This document shows, piece by piece, positions 1 through 7,568 of a DNA stretch of 63,432 bases. Numbering within the stretch: the stretch's first letter is position 1; each line of letters begins with the position of its first letter. Source of the DNA: Propionivibrio limicola (GTDB lineage: Bacteria; Pseudomonadota; Gammaproteobacteria; Burkholderiales; Rhodocyclaceae); NCBI RefSeq assembly GCF_009469695.1, contig NZ_SSSR01000020.1, positions 1 through 63,432 of the forward strand, read 5' to 3'. The position numbers and the translations under genes are program-made. The notes under the pieces were generated by a model. That model was not told where the DNA came from. It searched no databases and saw only the letters and a list, made by a program, of their open reading frames with translations.

Positions 1-63
1 GCGCTGATCGCGCCGCCTTCCGGTCGGGCCTTCGCCCCTCCCTCTCGGCAACGCGATCAGCGC
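1..63. repeat. Inverted repeat inside the IS end
   Basis: The 12-base arm GCGCTGATCGCG (1-12) is matched by its exact reverse complement CGCGATCAGCGC (52-63), with a 39-base GC-rich interval. It sits just inside the putative IS terminus. It could end or insulate transcription of the IS genes; no T tract is visible. Confidence 0.5.
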
Positions 64-141
64 AAATGAAGTGTCCGGGGTGTGTCAGTTTTGAATCGCT
101 GCCCAACAAAAATCTGTATCAGTTTTGAATCGCCGTTGACA
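1..141. mobile_element. Terminal segment of an IS21-family-like insertion sequence (rest lies left of the window)
   Basis: Two copies of the motif CAGTTTTGAATCGC lie 36 bp apart (85-98 and 120-133). Read on the minus strand, the outer copy begins TGTCAACGGCGATTCAAAAC at about position 141. IS21-type elements have TG-starting ends that carry repeated internal motifs of this kind (GGCGATTCAAAACTGA-like blocks). No istA or istB reading frame is inside the window, so only one end is visible. The leftward gene at 119-637 takes its last codons and stop from this end, which supports a real insertion boundary here. The family assignment is from memory of terminal motifs. Confidence 0.55.
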
Positions 142-637
142 CCAATAGATCGAGCAGCCAGTCAATCACCTGGGGAACTGGCAACTCAAGAGCGTTCGCA
201 TCCTGGTTCCAGTGTGGCAAAAACCAGAACCGCCCCCCTGGCATGCCTGCATCCAATGGCTGCAGCCGGTTGTCCGCAGGCAAGCTCCAGTTGGCTACCA
301 CGCGGGCAAAACCCGGAATGTAGCAATAGGCAAGTAGGTGCCAAAGCACCTGCTGCTGGTTGGCACGACCAGTCCAAGTCCGCAGTTCTAGCGCCTTGTT
401 GAACCCCTGAACATTTGCGAGGTTGCTGCTCAAATCGCGCCTTGCCAATTCATCGATACCCAGCGCCTCGTAGATGCCATCCAGCAGCTCCTGACAAGTC
501 TCGATGTGCTTGTCCAACGGCAGACGAAGATCGGAAAAACGCCTTTTCTCTGGCGTCGTAGATAGCGTTGGGTTTTCTACACCAAGGCTCTGCTGAACCT
601 CCAACAGAAAATCCTCAAAAGACGGAATGCGGGCCAT
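119..637 (-). CDS. Hypothetical protein, C-terminus replaced by IS sequence
   Basis: This 172-residue soluble protein has no signal peptide or membrane segment and no family I recognise. ATG 637 (protein start MARIPSFEDF) is preferred over the upstream ATG at 715 because the extra N-terminus looks non-coding. The last six codons (S-T-A-I-Q-N) and the TGA are read from the putative IS21-type terminus, so the native C-terminus is lost and the protein is probably a truncated version. It faces away from the micropeptide/HicA unit and shares its upstream region with it. Confidence 0.55.
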   Translation of the reverse strand: MARIPSFEDFLLEVQQSLGVENPTLSTTPEKRRFSDLRLPLDKHIETCQELLDGIYEALGIDELARRDLSSNLANVQGFNKALELRTWTGRANQQQVLWHLLAYCYIPGFARVVANWSLPADNRLQPLDAGMPGGRFWFLPHWNQDANALELPVPQVIDWLLDLLVSTAIQN

Positions 638-779
638 GACTGTTTCGAACGAATTGGATATGGGATGAATTCTGTCCGATGGCAGAGGGCATTGCCATGA
701 AAAAAGTCTGTACACACCCCTTGCGAGGCCGTTGATTTTTCGAGTTGCCGGATCACGGGGTGTGGACGCCTTTTTTACA

Positions 780-808
780 TTGTTGCTTCACTGACAAAAA
801 TCCATATT
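780..808 (+). promoter_or_regulatory. Candidate promoter for the micropeptide/HicA unit
   Basis: TTGTTG (780-785) and CATATT (803-808) are separated by 17 bases. The -35 match is weak and the -10 match is 4 of 6. Transcription would start near 815 and give a leader of roughly 90 nt before the 28-codon gene. Confidence 0.3.
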
Positions 809-841
809 GCTCGGGTCGAAACGCCAATCTGCGTCCGATCT

Positions 842-883
842 CACACGTAGCTTCCTCGGGCGCGTGTGCAGACTTGCCCGAGG
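842..883 (+). promoter_or_regulatory. Structured leader with two alternative pairings
   Basis: CCTCGGGC (854-861) pairs perfectly with GCCCGAGG (876-883) around a 14-base loop, ending 8 bases before the AGGAG ribosome site (892-896). A second pairing, CACACG (842-847) with CGTGTG (863-868), competes with it because its right arm lies in the loop of the first. Mutually exclusive hairpins before a very short gene suggest post-transcriptional control. The pairing is seen directly; the regulatory role is inference. Confidence 0.4.
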
Positions 884-903
884 ATTTGATCAGGAGAAAC
901 ACC

Positions 904-990
904 ATGCACATCTATCTCGAAAATGCTCCCAGCAAGACTGGCAACCCGTCTGGCGGTGGCCGTGGCAACAACCCGCCGCGTGGTAAGTAA
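904..990 (+). CDS. 28-residue Gly/Pro/Asn-rich micropeptide
   Basis: ATG 904 is preceded at 7-nt spacing by AGGAG, a strong ribosome site. The peptide starts MHIYLENAPSKTGNPS and continues as a Gly/Arg/Asn/Pro tail ending PPRGK. It has no hydrophobic stretch, so it is not a membrane toxin of the type I class, and no cysteine. It lies between a structured leader and a terminator-like hairpin, 129 bp before a HicA-like gene. It could be a leader peptide controlling that gene, a small antitoxin-like partner, or a substrate for modification. I do not recognise the family. Longer in-frame readings from position 745 lack a ribosome site. Confidence 0.6.
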   Translation: MHIYLENAPSKTGNPSGGGRGNNPPRGK

Positions 991-1002
991 GTAAGCCGTG
1001 GC

Positions 1003-1033
1003 AACGGGCCTTCTGCATGAGGGCCCGTTTCTT
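1003..1033 (+). terminator. Hairpin with short T-rich tail between micropeptide and HicA-like gene
   Basis: AACGGGCC (1003-1010) pairs with GGCCCGTT (1022-1029), followed by TCTT. It lies 12 bases after the micropeptide stop and 87 bases before the HicA-like start. That placement suits either a partial terminator or an attenuator setting the ratio of the two products. Confidence 0.5.
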
Positions 1034-1119
1034 CCAAAGCTCATTTTTGGAATCAGCGTCATGCCAACAAAAGGAAATTCGCCAGCTGACGTGGCGACTG
1101 GCTATAAGGAGCTGAAGCC

Positions 1120-1335
1120 TTGAAATACTGTTCGTCCAAAGAAATTGACGCTCTGGTCAAGCAGCTCATCCGCCAGGGCTGGTCGTTTACGCGCGGGAAG
1201 AAGCATGGCCGTCTCCGACCGCCCAACGGTTATCCAACGCTGACTGTTCCCGGCACTCCTGGCGATTGCCGGGCTTTTCTAAACTTCAGGCGCGATCTGC
1301 GGCATGTCCTACCTGCCGCAGGAGTGATGATTTGA
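1120..1335 (+). CDS. HicA-like small protein (toxin-like, dsRBD fold)
   Basis: This 71-residue protein starts at TTG 1120 behind AAGGAG (1107-1112). The layout matches HicA mRNA interferase-like proteins: an N-terminal helix (SSKEIDALVKQLIRQGW), a basic strand and loop with a conserved-position histidine (GKKHGRL), a strand ending LTVPGTP, and a C-terminal helix (NFRRDLRHVLPA). HicA toxins cleave mRNA and are normally neutralised by HicB encoded next door. No HicB gene exists here; the only partner in line is the 28-residue peptide. The gene ends 35 bp from the convergent AAA+ gene. Toxin activity is inferred from fold-level resemblance only. Confidence 0.55.
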   Translation: MKYCSSKEIDALVKQLIRQGWSFTRGKKHGRLRPPNGYPTLTVPGTPGDCRAFLNFRRDLRHVLPAAGVMI

Positions 1336-1370
1336 CTGTTGGATGCCTGGCTAGCAGTGCTGCCCCGATC

Positions 1371-2879
1371 TCAGTTCAAACCATCACGAATAAAGCCCAT
1401 GCCACGGTTGTTGGCATCCGGTGGCAGAGTGATGTCATTTACCTGAACGATGCCACGACCATCGCGAGCCGCCGCGCCCAATGCCCTGCGCAGCGCCAGC
1501 CCCAGGCTTCGCGGGGCCAGGGTCTGCAGTTTCTCCAGCACCTCGATATCCAGCTTTTCGACAAAAGCGTTACCCCAGCTCGCTTCGTCGCGCAAACGTG
1601 CGTAGATGGACTGAGCGATGCTGCCGACTTGCTTCGGCGTGGGCGATGGAATGTGCAGTACCGTCAGGCGAGAAAGGATCGGGTCCGGAATGGAGGTTAA
1701 CTCGTTCGCGGTGGCGATCCAATTGACGTGACTGGCGTCGATGGAAAAATCGCGAATGGAGAGATCAATGAAGTTACGAGCGCTGCGTGGCTCAAGCAAG
1801 GTGTAGAGCGCCGCAAGCGGGTCATATTGTTGCCGGCCAACCTTATCGAGTTCATCCAGCACAACCACCGGGTTGGCCAATGGCTGGTAGGCAAGCAACT
1901 CAAAAAGAGTGCCCGGCTCCGAGTTATTCCAGAACGCTTCGGAACCTGCCAGCGGTGAGCTCGATTGCGTGCTGGCCATATCGAAAACCCGAAACGGAAG
2001 CGACATCCAATCCGCAAGCCATCGCGCGGCTTCGGTCTTGCCGATTCCAGCCGGGCCGACCAGTAGAACAGGGGGCCAGTTCGCACGCCTATCCCCCAAC
2101 GAGGACAGCGCGAAATGGTCGCGCAGCACTTCGGCCAACTCGCGAAAATTGGGGAAGGCGGCTTCAAAATCATCCATAAGCGCTGCCCAATCCAGCGGAA
2201 GCAAACCCAGTTGGCGACGCTCATGACCGGCACGCTTGATGCGGTCCTGAATGGCTTGAGCCCTCCGTAGCTTCTCATCACCCTTTGGGCGATGGCGATC
2301 GACGAAAGCCTCCAGGCCTGTGCCGTCCAAAAAAACGATGGTTGGCCGTTGCTCTGTTTCAACAGGATCTGTCTTGGGTGCCTTTCCTTCTTCTGTTGTT
2401 TGCTGGACGCCTTCACCCTCCTGAACGAAGGGGCGTGTCTCTTCCGCCGTGAGCTTGCCCAAGTCGCGGACCACCTGTCGCAATTCCTGTTCGTCAATTT
2501 TCGGCTGTTGGCTAGGCCGTAAGTCCTCGGCAAACAAACCCAGCTGGTTCTCGTGCCGCTCACAACGCTGAGGACTTGTGCCGTTGCCACTAACAGGGAG
2601 GCCACAGACAGGGCAATGGTGCAGCGAGAGATTTTTCGTTTCAGCGATCAAATCCATTACGGCGTGAGCCGCCGCGTGATCACTAGGCAGTTGGTAATGT
2701 GCCACCAAGCGATCCCGGATCTGAGTCACGCAGAGTGTGCCTCTTCGCTTGAGGACCGCCGACGAAAGCAAGCATTCCATCTGCTCTATCAAGTGTTCCA
2801 CCAAGGACAAGTGTCCGGGGGCTGGCTCGAACACCTGCCTAACCAGCCAGGGGTGGCGCTCTTTCAAAGAGGCGAGCAC
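1371..2879 (-). CDS. AAA+ ATPase with Lon-type ATPase core and zinc-ribbon-like N-terminus
   Basis: This 502-residue protein has Walker A GPAGIGKT (275-282), Walker B VVVLDELDK (338-346) and a sensor region (NWIATANELTSIPDPILSRL) typical of Lon-like AAA+ modules. No Ser-Lys protease domain follows. The N-terminal third has CPVC (89-92) with C106 and H109, a possible zinc site, then an acidic linker (about 150-178). The chosen start is GTG 2879, the first start in frame. The frame is open further back (N-A-F-W-Y-E-T) until a TGA near 2905, across a likely deletion joint with the helicase fragment, so the native N-terminus may be missing. Role unknown; position suggests a defence or regulatory ATPase. 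Confidence 0.65.
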   Translation of the reverse strand: MLASLKERHPWLVRQVFEPAPGHLSLVEHLIEQMECLLSSAVLKRRGTLCVTQIRDRLVAHYQLPSDHAAAHAVMDLIAETKNLSLHHCPVCGLPVSGNGTSPQRCERHENQLGLFAEDLRPSQQPKIDEQELRQVVRDLGKLTAEETRPFVQEGEGVQQTTEEGKAPKTDPVETEQRPTIVFLDGTGLEAFVDRHRPKGDEKLRRAQAIQDRIKRAGHERRQLGLLPLDWAALMDDFEAAFPNFRELAEVLRDHFALSSLGDRRANWPPVLLVGPAGIGKTEAARWLADWMSLPFRVFDMASTQSSSPLAGSEAFWNNSEPGTLFELLAYQPLANPVVVLDELDKVGRQQYDPLAALYTLLEPRSARNFIDLSIRDFSIDASHVNWIATANELTSIPDPILSRLTVLHIPSPTPKQVGSIAQSIYARLRDEASWGNAFVEKLDIEVLEKLQTLAPRSLGLALRRALGAAARDGRGIVQVNDITLPPDANNRGMGFIRDGLN

Positions 2880-2883
2880 CGTC

Positions 2884-3327
2884 TCATACCAGAATGCGTT
2901 TCACGCGACCACGCAACTTCAACTCGCGCAGCACCAAACCGGCCTCGATGGTCTTGCCAAGGCCCACCTCATCAGCCAGCAGGTAGCGGATGCGGTCGCG
3001 GCTGACCGCGCGGTTCAGCGCATAGAGCTGGTGCGGCAACGGCACCACACTGGACTGAATCGGCGCCAGCAACAGATTGTCCTCTAGCGCATCCAGCAGC
3101 TTGGCGGCCGCCGTGGTGTGCAGGATCTGCTCCACGCTCGGGCGCACGCTTTCCAGCACTGCAAGATCAGGCGCCCGGGCACGCACCACCGCGTCCTTGG
3201 CTGGCAGCCAGACGCGATAGGCGACTTCGCCCCACACGTCCTGCCGCTCGATCACGCGGCAGGGCGTCGCTCGCCGGGTGAACCAGCACCAATCGCCGAT
3301 GGTGAAATTGCGTCCGGATTGGCTCAT
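2884..3327 (-). pseudogene. SNF2-type helicase N-terminal fragment (BrxHII-like)
   Basis: These 147 residues correspond to the start of a RapA/HepA-type SNF2 helicase (COG0553-like). A beta-rich N-terminal domain is followed by the Q-motif-like PLPHQLYALNRA, Walker A in ADEVGLGKTIEAG, and KRILV, where motif Ia would continue. A TGA then ends the frame, so about 80 percent of a helicase is absent, including the DEAH box and the second RecA domain. The sequence beyond belongs to the AAA+ gene in another frame, which points to a deletion joint near 2886. In type 3 BREX loci this helicase class is BrxHII. It is inactive as an ATPase as it stands. Confidence 0.7.
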
Positions 3328-3758
3328 TCACTCATCTCTTCGCGTAGCGTTTTGCCTTGTTGAGTCAGGCGGTAGCGCTGTTTGCTGCTGTTGGGCTTAT
3401 CTGCGATGGCCATTTCGACAAGATCCAATGCCAGCAGAGGAGCCAACACCACCTCACGAAACTTGCTGCGATTGCTACGCCCAACCCACTCCATCAAGGC
3501 GGCAATCTCACGCTCATCGGACATTTGCACCAACACGATGCGTTGCTCGGGACTGAGCCCCGACTCGGTCCCGACTTGGTCCTGACTTAGTCCCCGCTTG
3601 GCCGGTGAGTCTGCACGTGCGCTGACAAACCGCTGCCTAATTGCCGCTCGCGCCTGCTCGGACGATAGACGTGTTCCCAAGGTTTGGCGGAAGCGGCGCA
3701 TGGCATCAGTGACCAAGGGTTTGTTGGTCAGTGCCATTGAGTCGTGCGAGCAAGCCAT
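3324..3758 (-). CDS. Winged-helix domain protein, C-terminal piece of an AlbA_2/RecG-like or Fic-type protein
   Basis: The 144 residues end in a winged-helix module (ALMEWVGRSNRSKF then a strand-turn-strand KQRYRLTQQGK) like the C-terminal domain of Schlafen/AlbA_2-type ATP-binding proteins and some Fic proteins. The middle contains a D-Q-V-G-T-E-S segment encoded by 11-bp tandem repeats, which I also associate with those proteins. The catalytic or ATP-binding part is absent, so this is either a remnant or a free-standing DNA-binding protein. Its stop overlaps the helicase fragment start (ATGA). M at 3737 is an alternative start. The gene is co-oriented with the DUF4276 gene 12 bp upstream. 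Confidence 0.5.
   Translation of the reverse strand: MACSHDSMALTNKPLVTDAMRRFRQTLGTRLSSEQARAAIRQRFVSARADSPAKRGLSQDQVGTESGLSPEQRIVLVQMSDEREIAALMEWVGRSNRSKFREVVLAPLLALDLVEMAIADKPNSSKQRYRLTQQGKTLREEMSE
3551..3605. repeat. Five imperfect 11-bp tandem units within a coding region
   Basis: Consecutive 11-bp units have a GACT-(N)3-TCCC pattern: GACTGAGCCCC, GACTCGGTCCC, GACTTGGTCCT, GACTTAGTCCC and a decayed fifth. Because 11 is not a multiple of 3, each unit is read in a new frame on the minus strand, producing the SQDQVGTESGLS stretch of the winged-helix protein. Copy-number change would shift the frame. Confidence 0.75.
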
Positions 3759-3770
3759 CCTGGTTCATGT

Positions 3771-4424
3771 CTAAGCCCCCTCTGAAACCAATCGGCGCAA
3801 ACCATCGCGCAGCTTGCCGAAACTTGGTGAAATATTGCGATCAGGATCAAGCAGCGGACCTATCCGATCCGCCCATTCATGCTTGATCTGTCCTGGCAAC
3901 GGCCAACCGGCCTTCTTGATTGCTGCTGAACCACCGGGGTAGACCGCATCAGCCAGTAGCTCCCATGTTCCGCAAACACTGTCCTGCTGGTAGCGCTGCA
4001 GCACCTCGATTTTGGCTTTCGGGTAGGCTGCCGTCAGCGCCTGTTGGTCGCCAAAGTACCAAGCCTCCATTTCCTCGATGGCGATACGGAACAAGGTGTT
4101 CGGTGCAGGATTGCAGCCCGCCACCAGTGCTTTCAGTTCGGCTAGAAAATCCACGCAATTGCGCCGGTCGGAATCCAGAACAACTACCACGGCATCGATC
4201 CCCGGCGTTTTGCCGTAACCGCGCAGTAGCTTGGGCAATTGATCTAGCAGAATTCGTTTGGCAGGATCGCCGCCCGCATTCAGATTTTTAGGGATGCGTC
4301 CGATTCCTTTGTAAGCGTGACAGCGCCACGTGTGCGGCTCACCCGGCGTCCCGAACAATTTGGGCAACAACGATTCGAGCAACTTCTCACCGGAAGCATC
4401 TTCCACCAGTATCTCGATATGCAT
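3771..4424 (-). CDS. DUF4276 family protein (TOPRIM-like), partner of the ABC-type ATPase
   Basis: This 217-residue protein begins with the TOPRIM-like block ILVEDASGEKLLE (Glu8) and has a second acidic block, VVVVLDSDRRN (Asp84, Asp86), the arrangement of metal ligands in TOPRIM nucleases. IEEMEAWYFGD (about 115-126) is characteristic of DUF4276. The ATG lies 3 bases after the ATPase stop, so the two genes are translationally linked. Pairs of an AAA ATPase and a TOPRIM protein make up anti-phage systems such as PARIS (AriA-AriB) and OLD-like systems. DUF4276 is not the DUF4435 of AriB, so this is a relative or analogue. Defence function is inferred. Confidence 0.7.
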   Translation of the reverse strand: MHIEILVEDASGEKLLESLLPKLFGTPGEPHTWRCHAYKGIGRIPKNLNAGGDPAKRILLDQLPKLLRGYGKTPGIDAVVVVLDSDRRNCVDFLAELKALVAGCNPAPNTLFRIAIEEMEAWYFGDQQALTAAYPKAKIEVLQRYQQDSVCGTWELLADAVYPGGSAAIKKAGWPLPGQIKHEWADRIGPLLDPDRNISPSFGKLRDGLRRLVSEGA

Positions 4425-4427
4425 TGA

Positions 4428-5657
4428 TCACCTCGCATCGAGATAGTCGCTGTACCACAACCCGCCAAGCGGCAAACCTTCAGCCACTAGACTCCGCACC
4501 ACTTCAAGCTCGGACGCCCGGCGGATGGTAGAAAAACCGTCCAGTCCCTTTTCCAGAATCCACACCTCTTCCGGCGACAAGGCATCCACAAAATACGGTT
4601 GGTGCGTGGTCACGAAAACCTGCGGCGCATTCTTCTTGCCCGTGGCGTGCACACGGAATTCCTGCGCCAGCGCCTCCAGTAGCTTGTGATACAGCCCGTT
4701 CTCCGGCTCCTCGATGCAGATGAAAGGCGGTGGATCGGGATCTTCCAGTAGCAGGAGGTAGGCAAACATTTTCAACGTGCCATCGGACATCTGCTGGGCA
4801 AAGAAAGGGTCACCAAACGCACCATCGTTGAAACGCAGCAGCACGCGCTTGTCGTCCGTCACCTTGGTATCAATTTTGGCTATGCCAGGTATCTTGCTGG
4901 CGATGCGATCCAGAATGCTCCTGAAGCGATCCTTGTGCTCGCGCTCCATAAACTGCACTACATTTCCGATGTTGTCGCCGTGTACATTCAAGTGCCGTTG
5001 CGGCCCGGCCGTGGGCAGGCTGCGTGCAGCATCAGGATAGAAATACGAGAGATACCAACCTTTGAGGAAGTCCCTAAATTTGCCAATGCGTGGATGCTCT
5101 TTCAGCGTACCCAAGGTCGAAATGCCCAGCTCGCGAGGATCAGTCAGCTCCACTGCACTGCTCGCGCTATCCTCTTCCTCGCTATCGCCAATAGCTTCTT
5201 CACCGGCCCACACAGAACCTTTGCCATGCTCCAGGCGCAAAAATGGATAAGGCCGCCCGTATTTCTGGTTCTTGCGGCGCTGGCGCAATACTTCGGAGAG
5301 CACAAAAGGCCGACCGTTGGCATCCAGATCAATCGCCAGTTCGTAGGTAATAGGACGTTCGTTTTGTGCTTCGCGGTAATAGATCTCGAAACGGATCGGA
5401 TCGGTCACCTCCTTGGATCGCATGCGATCGAATCCGCCGCGCTGCTTCATGTCGCAGGCCGTCTCCACATCGGTAGCCAAACAATCCGCCACAAAACCGA
5501 AAGCGTCGAACAAGGTACTCTTGCCCACGCCGTTCTTCCCGATAACAACGGTGAATGGAGTGAGAGGATCACCGGCCTGCTCTCCGGAGAGTTTTCCCAA
5601 GGTCACATCGCGCAAAGCACGAAAGTTCTGGACGCGGAATCCTTCGATGATGGCCAT
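4428..5657 (-). CDS. ABC/SMC-type AAA ATPase of a PARIS/OLD-like defence pair
   Basis: The 409-residue protein opens with GFRVQNFRALRDVTL, typical of OLD/RecF-like AAA_15/AAA_21 ATPases. It has Walker A GKNGVGKS (40-47), a signature-like MSDGTLKMFAYLLLL (290-304), Walker B FICIEEPEN (312-320) and a histidine-switch segment VFVTTHQPYFVD. All ATPase elements are intact. There is no C-terminal nuclease domain; this seems to be supplied by the following DUF4276 gene. The start ATG follows directly on the stop of the upstream fragment. In PARIS, such an ATPase holds the TOPRIM effector until a phage protein triggers release; this role is inference here. Confidence 0.75.
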   Translation of the reverse strand: MAIIEGFRVQNFRALRDVTLGKLSGEQAGDPLTPFTVVIGKNGVGKSTLFDAFGFVADCLATDVETACDMKQRGGFDRMRSKEVTDPIRFEIYYREAQNERPITYELAIDLDANGRPFVLSEVLRQRRKNQKYGRPYPFLRLEHGKGSVWAGEEAIGDSEEEDSASSAVELTDPRELGISTLGTLKEHPRIGKFRDFLKGWYLSYFYPDAARSLPTAGPQRHLNVHGDNIGNVVQFMEREHKDRFRSILDRIASKIPGIAKIDTKVTDDKRVLLRFNDGAFGDPFFAQQMSDGTLKMFAYLLLLEDPDPPPFICIEEPENGLYHKLLEALAQEFRVHATGKKNAPQVFVTTHQPYFVDALSPEEVWILEKGLDGFSTIRRASELEVVRSLVAEGLPLGGLWYSDYLDAR

Positions 5658-5942
5658 TCAATTCTCCATTTCTCGGCCTACCCTACTGGCCGGCATATGT
5701 GCCAATGTTTTGTTCCAAGCAGCGAGATTCATCACTGCGCAACCAGCAACAAATGGCTTTTCCCATGGCCGGTCATTGGGCCCCTCTGCCGGGAGCTGAC
5801 GCTTCAAGGCTTCAGTGCGGGTCAACAAGTCCGCATCAGACAACATGCTCGCTCCGATCAGCACCAAGTAATAAATGGGCTTCCTCGCCCGTCCTTCGGC
5901 GTACTCGTATAGCCATTGCGGCCAACCTTCTTTTCCATCCAT
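5658..5942 (-). pseudogene. C-terminal fragment of an unidentified gene joined to brxC
   Basis: From about the codons for E-Y-A-E-G-R the 94-residue frame looks genuinely coding ([20 protein letters not shown], later WEKPFVAGCAVMNLAAWNK). Its first 12 or so residues are merely the shifted frame of brxC. The simplest reading is a deletion near 5900-5912 that joined the middle of brxC, out of frame, to the last 80 codons of a gene that once preceded the ATPase. That gene may have been a BREX methylase-region gene or a third component of the ATPase cassette. I do not recognise the fragment. Confidence 0.45.
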
Positions 5943-7534
5943 TCGACTTCATATTCCCAGATCTTGAATCCAGACACGTAGCTCGGCTTATTTGGATCCT
6001 CCGAAACGATCTGCAGTAAGGCTTGGTAGTAAGCACGATCGAGAGCATCAGGCGATAGTCCCTCGGAACGCTTTTCGATTTGCGCGTCGTAGTCGATGTC
6101 TTTCTTGAGGTCGAGGTAGTACTGCTCTGTGTCCAGCGCCCTCGAGATGAACTGGCCGTTGACGGTCTTCAGCACCTCCCGCATGACCGTCTGCACCATC
6201 GACAGCAGGTTCTCGGCCGGGTCGCCCGGCATGTCTTCCACACCTGGCTGGAACAGGCACAAGGTGTCGCGCAATTCGGTAGCCGTGGGGCCGATGGGGA
6301 CATGGATATCGCCGCCCGTAGTCAGACGGTGAACGGCCAGCGCGTTGATGACCCGCAGCGCCATGGCTTTGTAGGCCGGGCGCGTGAAGGCTTGCTGTAC
6401 GCGCGACTCCAGAACCTCGGAGACGCGCATGACCTCCTTGATGTTGGGGTCGGCGCGCAAGACCGAGTTGGCCTTGATGGTGTTCCAAAAGCTCTCGTAG
6501 CTGATGAACAGCGGCTTGTCGACAGGCACGTCCTGGTCGAGGATGGCCAGCATGGCGGCCTCGATGGTCTTGAGCGCGCCACGCTTCTCGGTGAAGTGAA
6601 TCTGCTCGAAGGTCTTCAGGTAATCCGGGTGAACCGGGAACAGCCGCACGTATTCGTCCATGCGCTCGTTCATGGAGTCATAGAACTTGGCGAACGGCGT
6701 GAGGTATTCGCGGATTTTGTTCTGCTGGTCGGCCGTCTTCTTGAGCAGGCGCGCGGAGACGACAAAGCTGACGTCCTGGCGGTCAATCAGGATCTGGGTG
6801 AAGCGCTCGTTGACGCGGCGCATGCTGTCGGCCACGTGCTGAAAGCGCACGCTGTCGAAGATGGCTTCCTGCACACCGGCCACGAAGCGGAACTTCAGGT
6901 GCTTGGTGACTTCGCCAATCTGACGCAGGATGGCCAGATCCTGTACCAGCTCATGATCGCGGCGGGACTGCAGGTACTCCAGGAACTCATCGACAACCAG
7001 CAGCACGCCCCGGTCCGGGTATTTCTCGCCAAAGGCTGCCATCATCTCTTCGAAGGAGTCCTTGTTGTTGAGCTCCTTGTCGGCGGTCGGGAAGGTGTAG
7101 TCGACGCCGATCTTTTCGAGGAAACGCTCAAGCTGCAAAGTGATGATCTGGCGCAGCGGCATCTGCAGCCCACCCACCTCGATGCGCAGCACCTTGAAGC
7201 GGCCAGCGATCGGGGTAACCGCCTCGGCGACCTTGGGGTGGCGGATCATCGGTGCGTAGGCGGCGTCTTCAGCCACCAACGACAGTACCGACATCAAGTG
7301 CGACTTACCGGTGCCGTAGTTGCCGACGATTAGCACACCCTTGTGATCAACCGAGTCGTCGAAACTGAGCTGGGGAACCATGAGCTTGGAGATCCGCTCG
7401 GCCATGTCGTCGGAGATGACGTAGGTCGCGACGAGCTTCTTGGCTTCGTCCGGGCGCCCGGCATCGAGCAGCTGAATGACTGACTCGATCTGCTCAAACT
7501 GGATCAAATCTCCGTATTTCATGTTCTTGGCCAT
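5858..7534 (-). pseudogene. brxC: BrxC/PglY-like P-loop ATPase (DUF6079 type), C-terminal half deleted
   Basis: The 558-residue frame starts [14 protein letters not shown], has Walker A GNYGTGKS (71-78) and Walker B-like [12 protein letters not shown], and matches the large BREX/Pgl P-loop protein class (normally about 1200 residues). Family-like sequence stops near residue 542 ([11 protein letters not shown]). The last 16 residues are out-of-frame readthrough into another gene. The start is chosen by conserved N-terminus; the frame is open back to 7609. The gene lies 34 bp downstream of brxF, in the order typical of type 3 BREX. The protein could still be made, but the C-terminal half is missing. 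Confidence 0.75.
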
Positions 7535-7568
7535 ATGCTTTTCTCTTCCCCGCAGTTTCCTGATTCGG

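Noticed and set aside
745-903. N-terminal extension of the 28-residue peptide from position 745
   Set aside because: The extension has no ribosome site, runs through the hairpin leader, and the ATG at 904 has a well-placed AGGAG.
3551-3605. CRISPR array
   Set aside because: Units are 11 bp and contiguous without spacers; no array with repeat-spacer structure was seen anywhere in the window.
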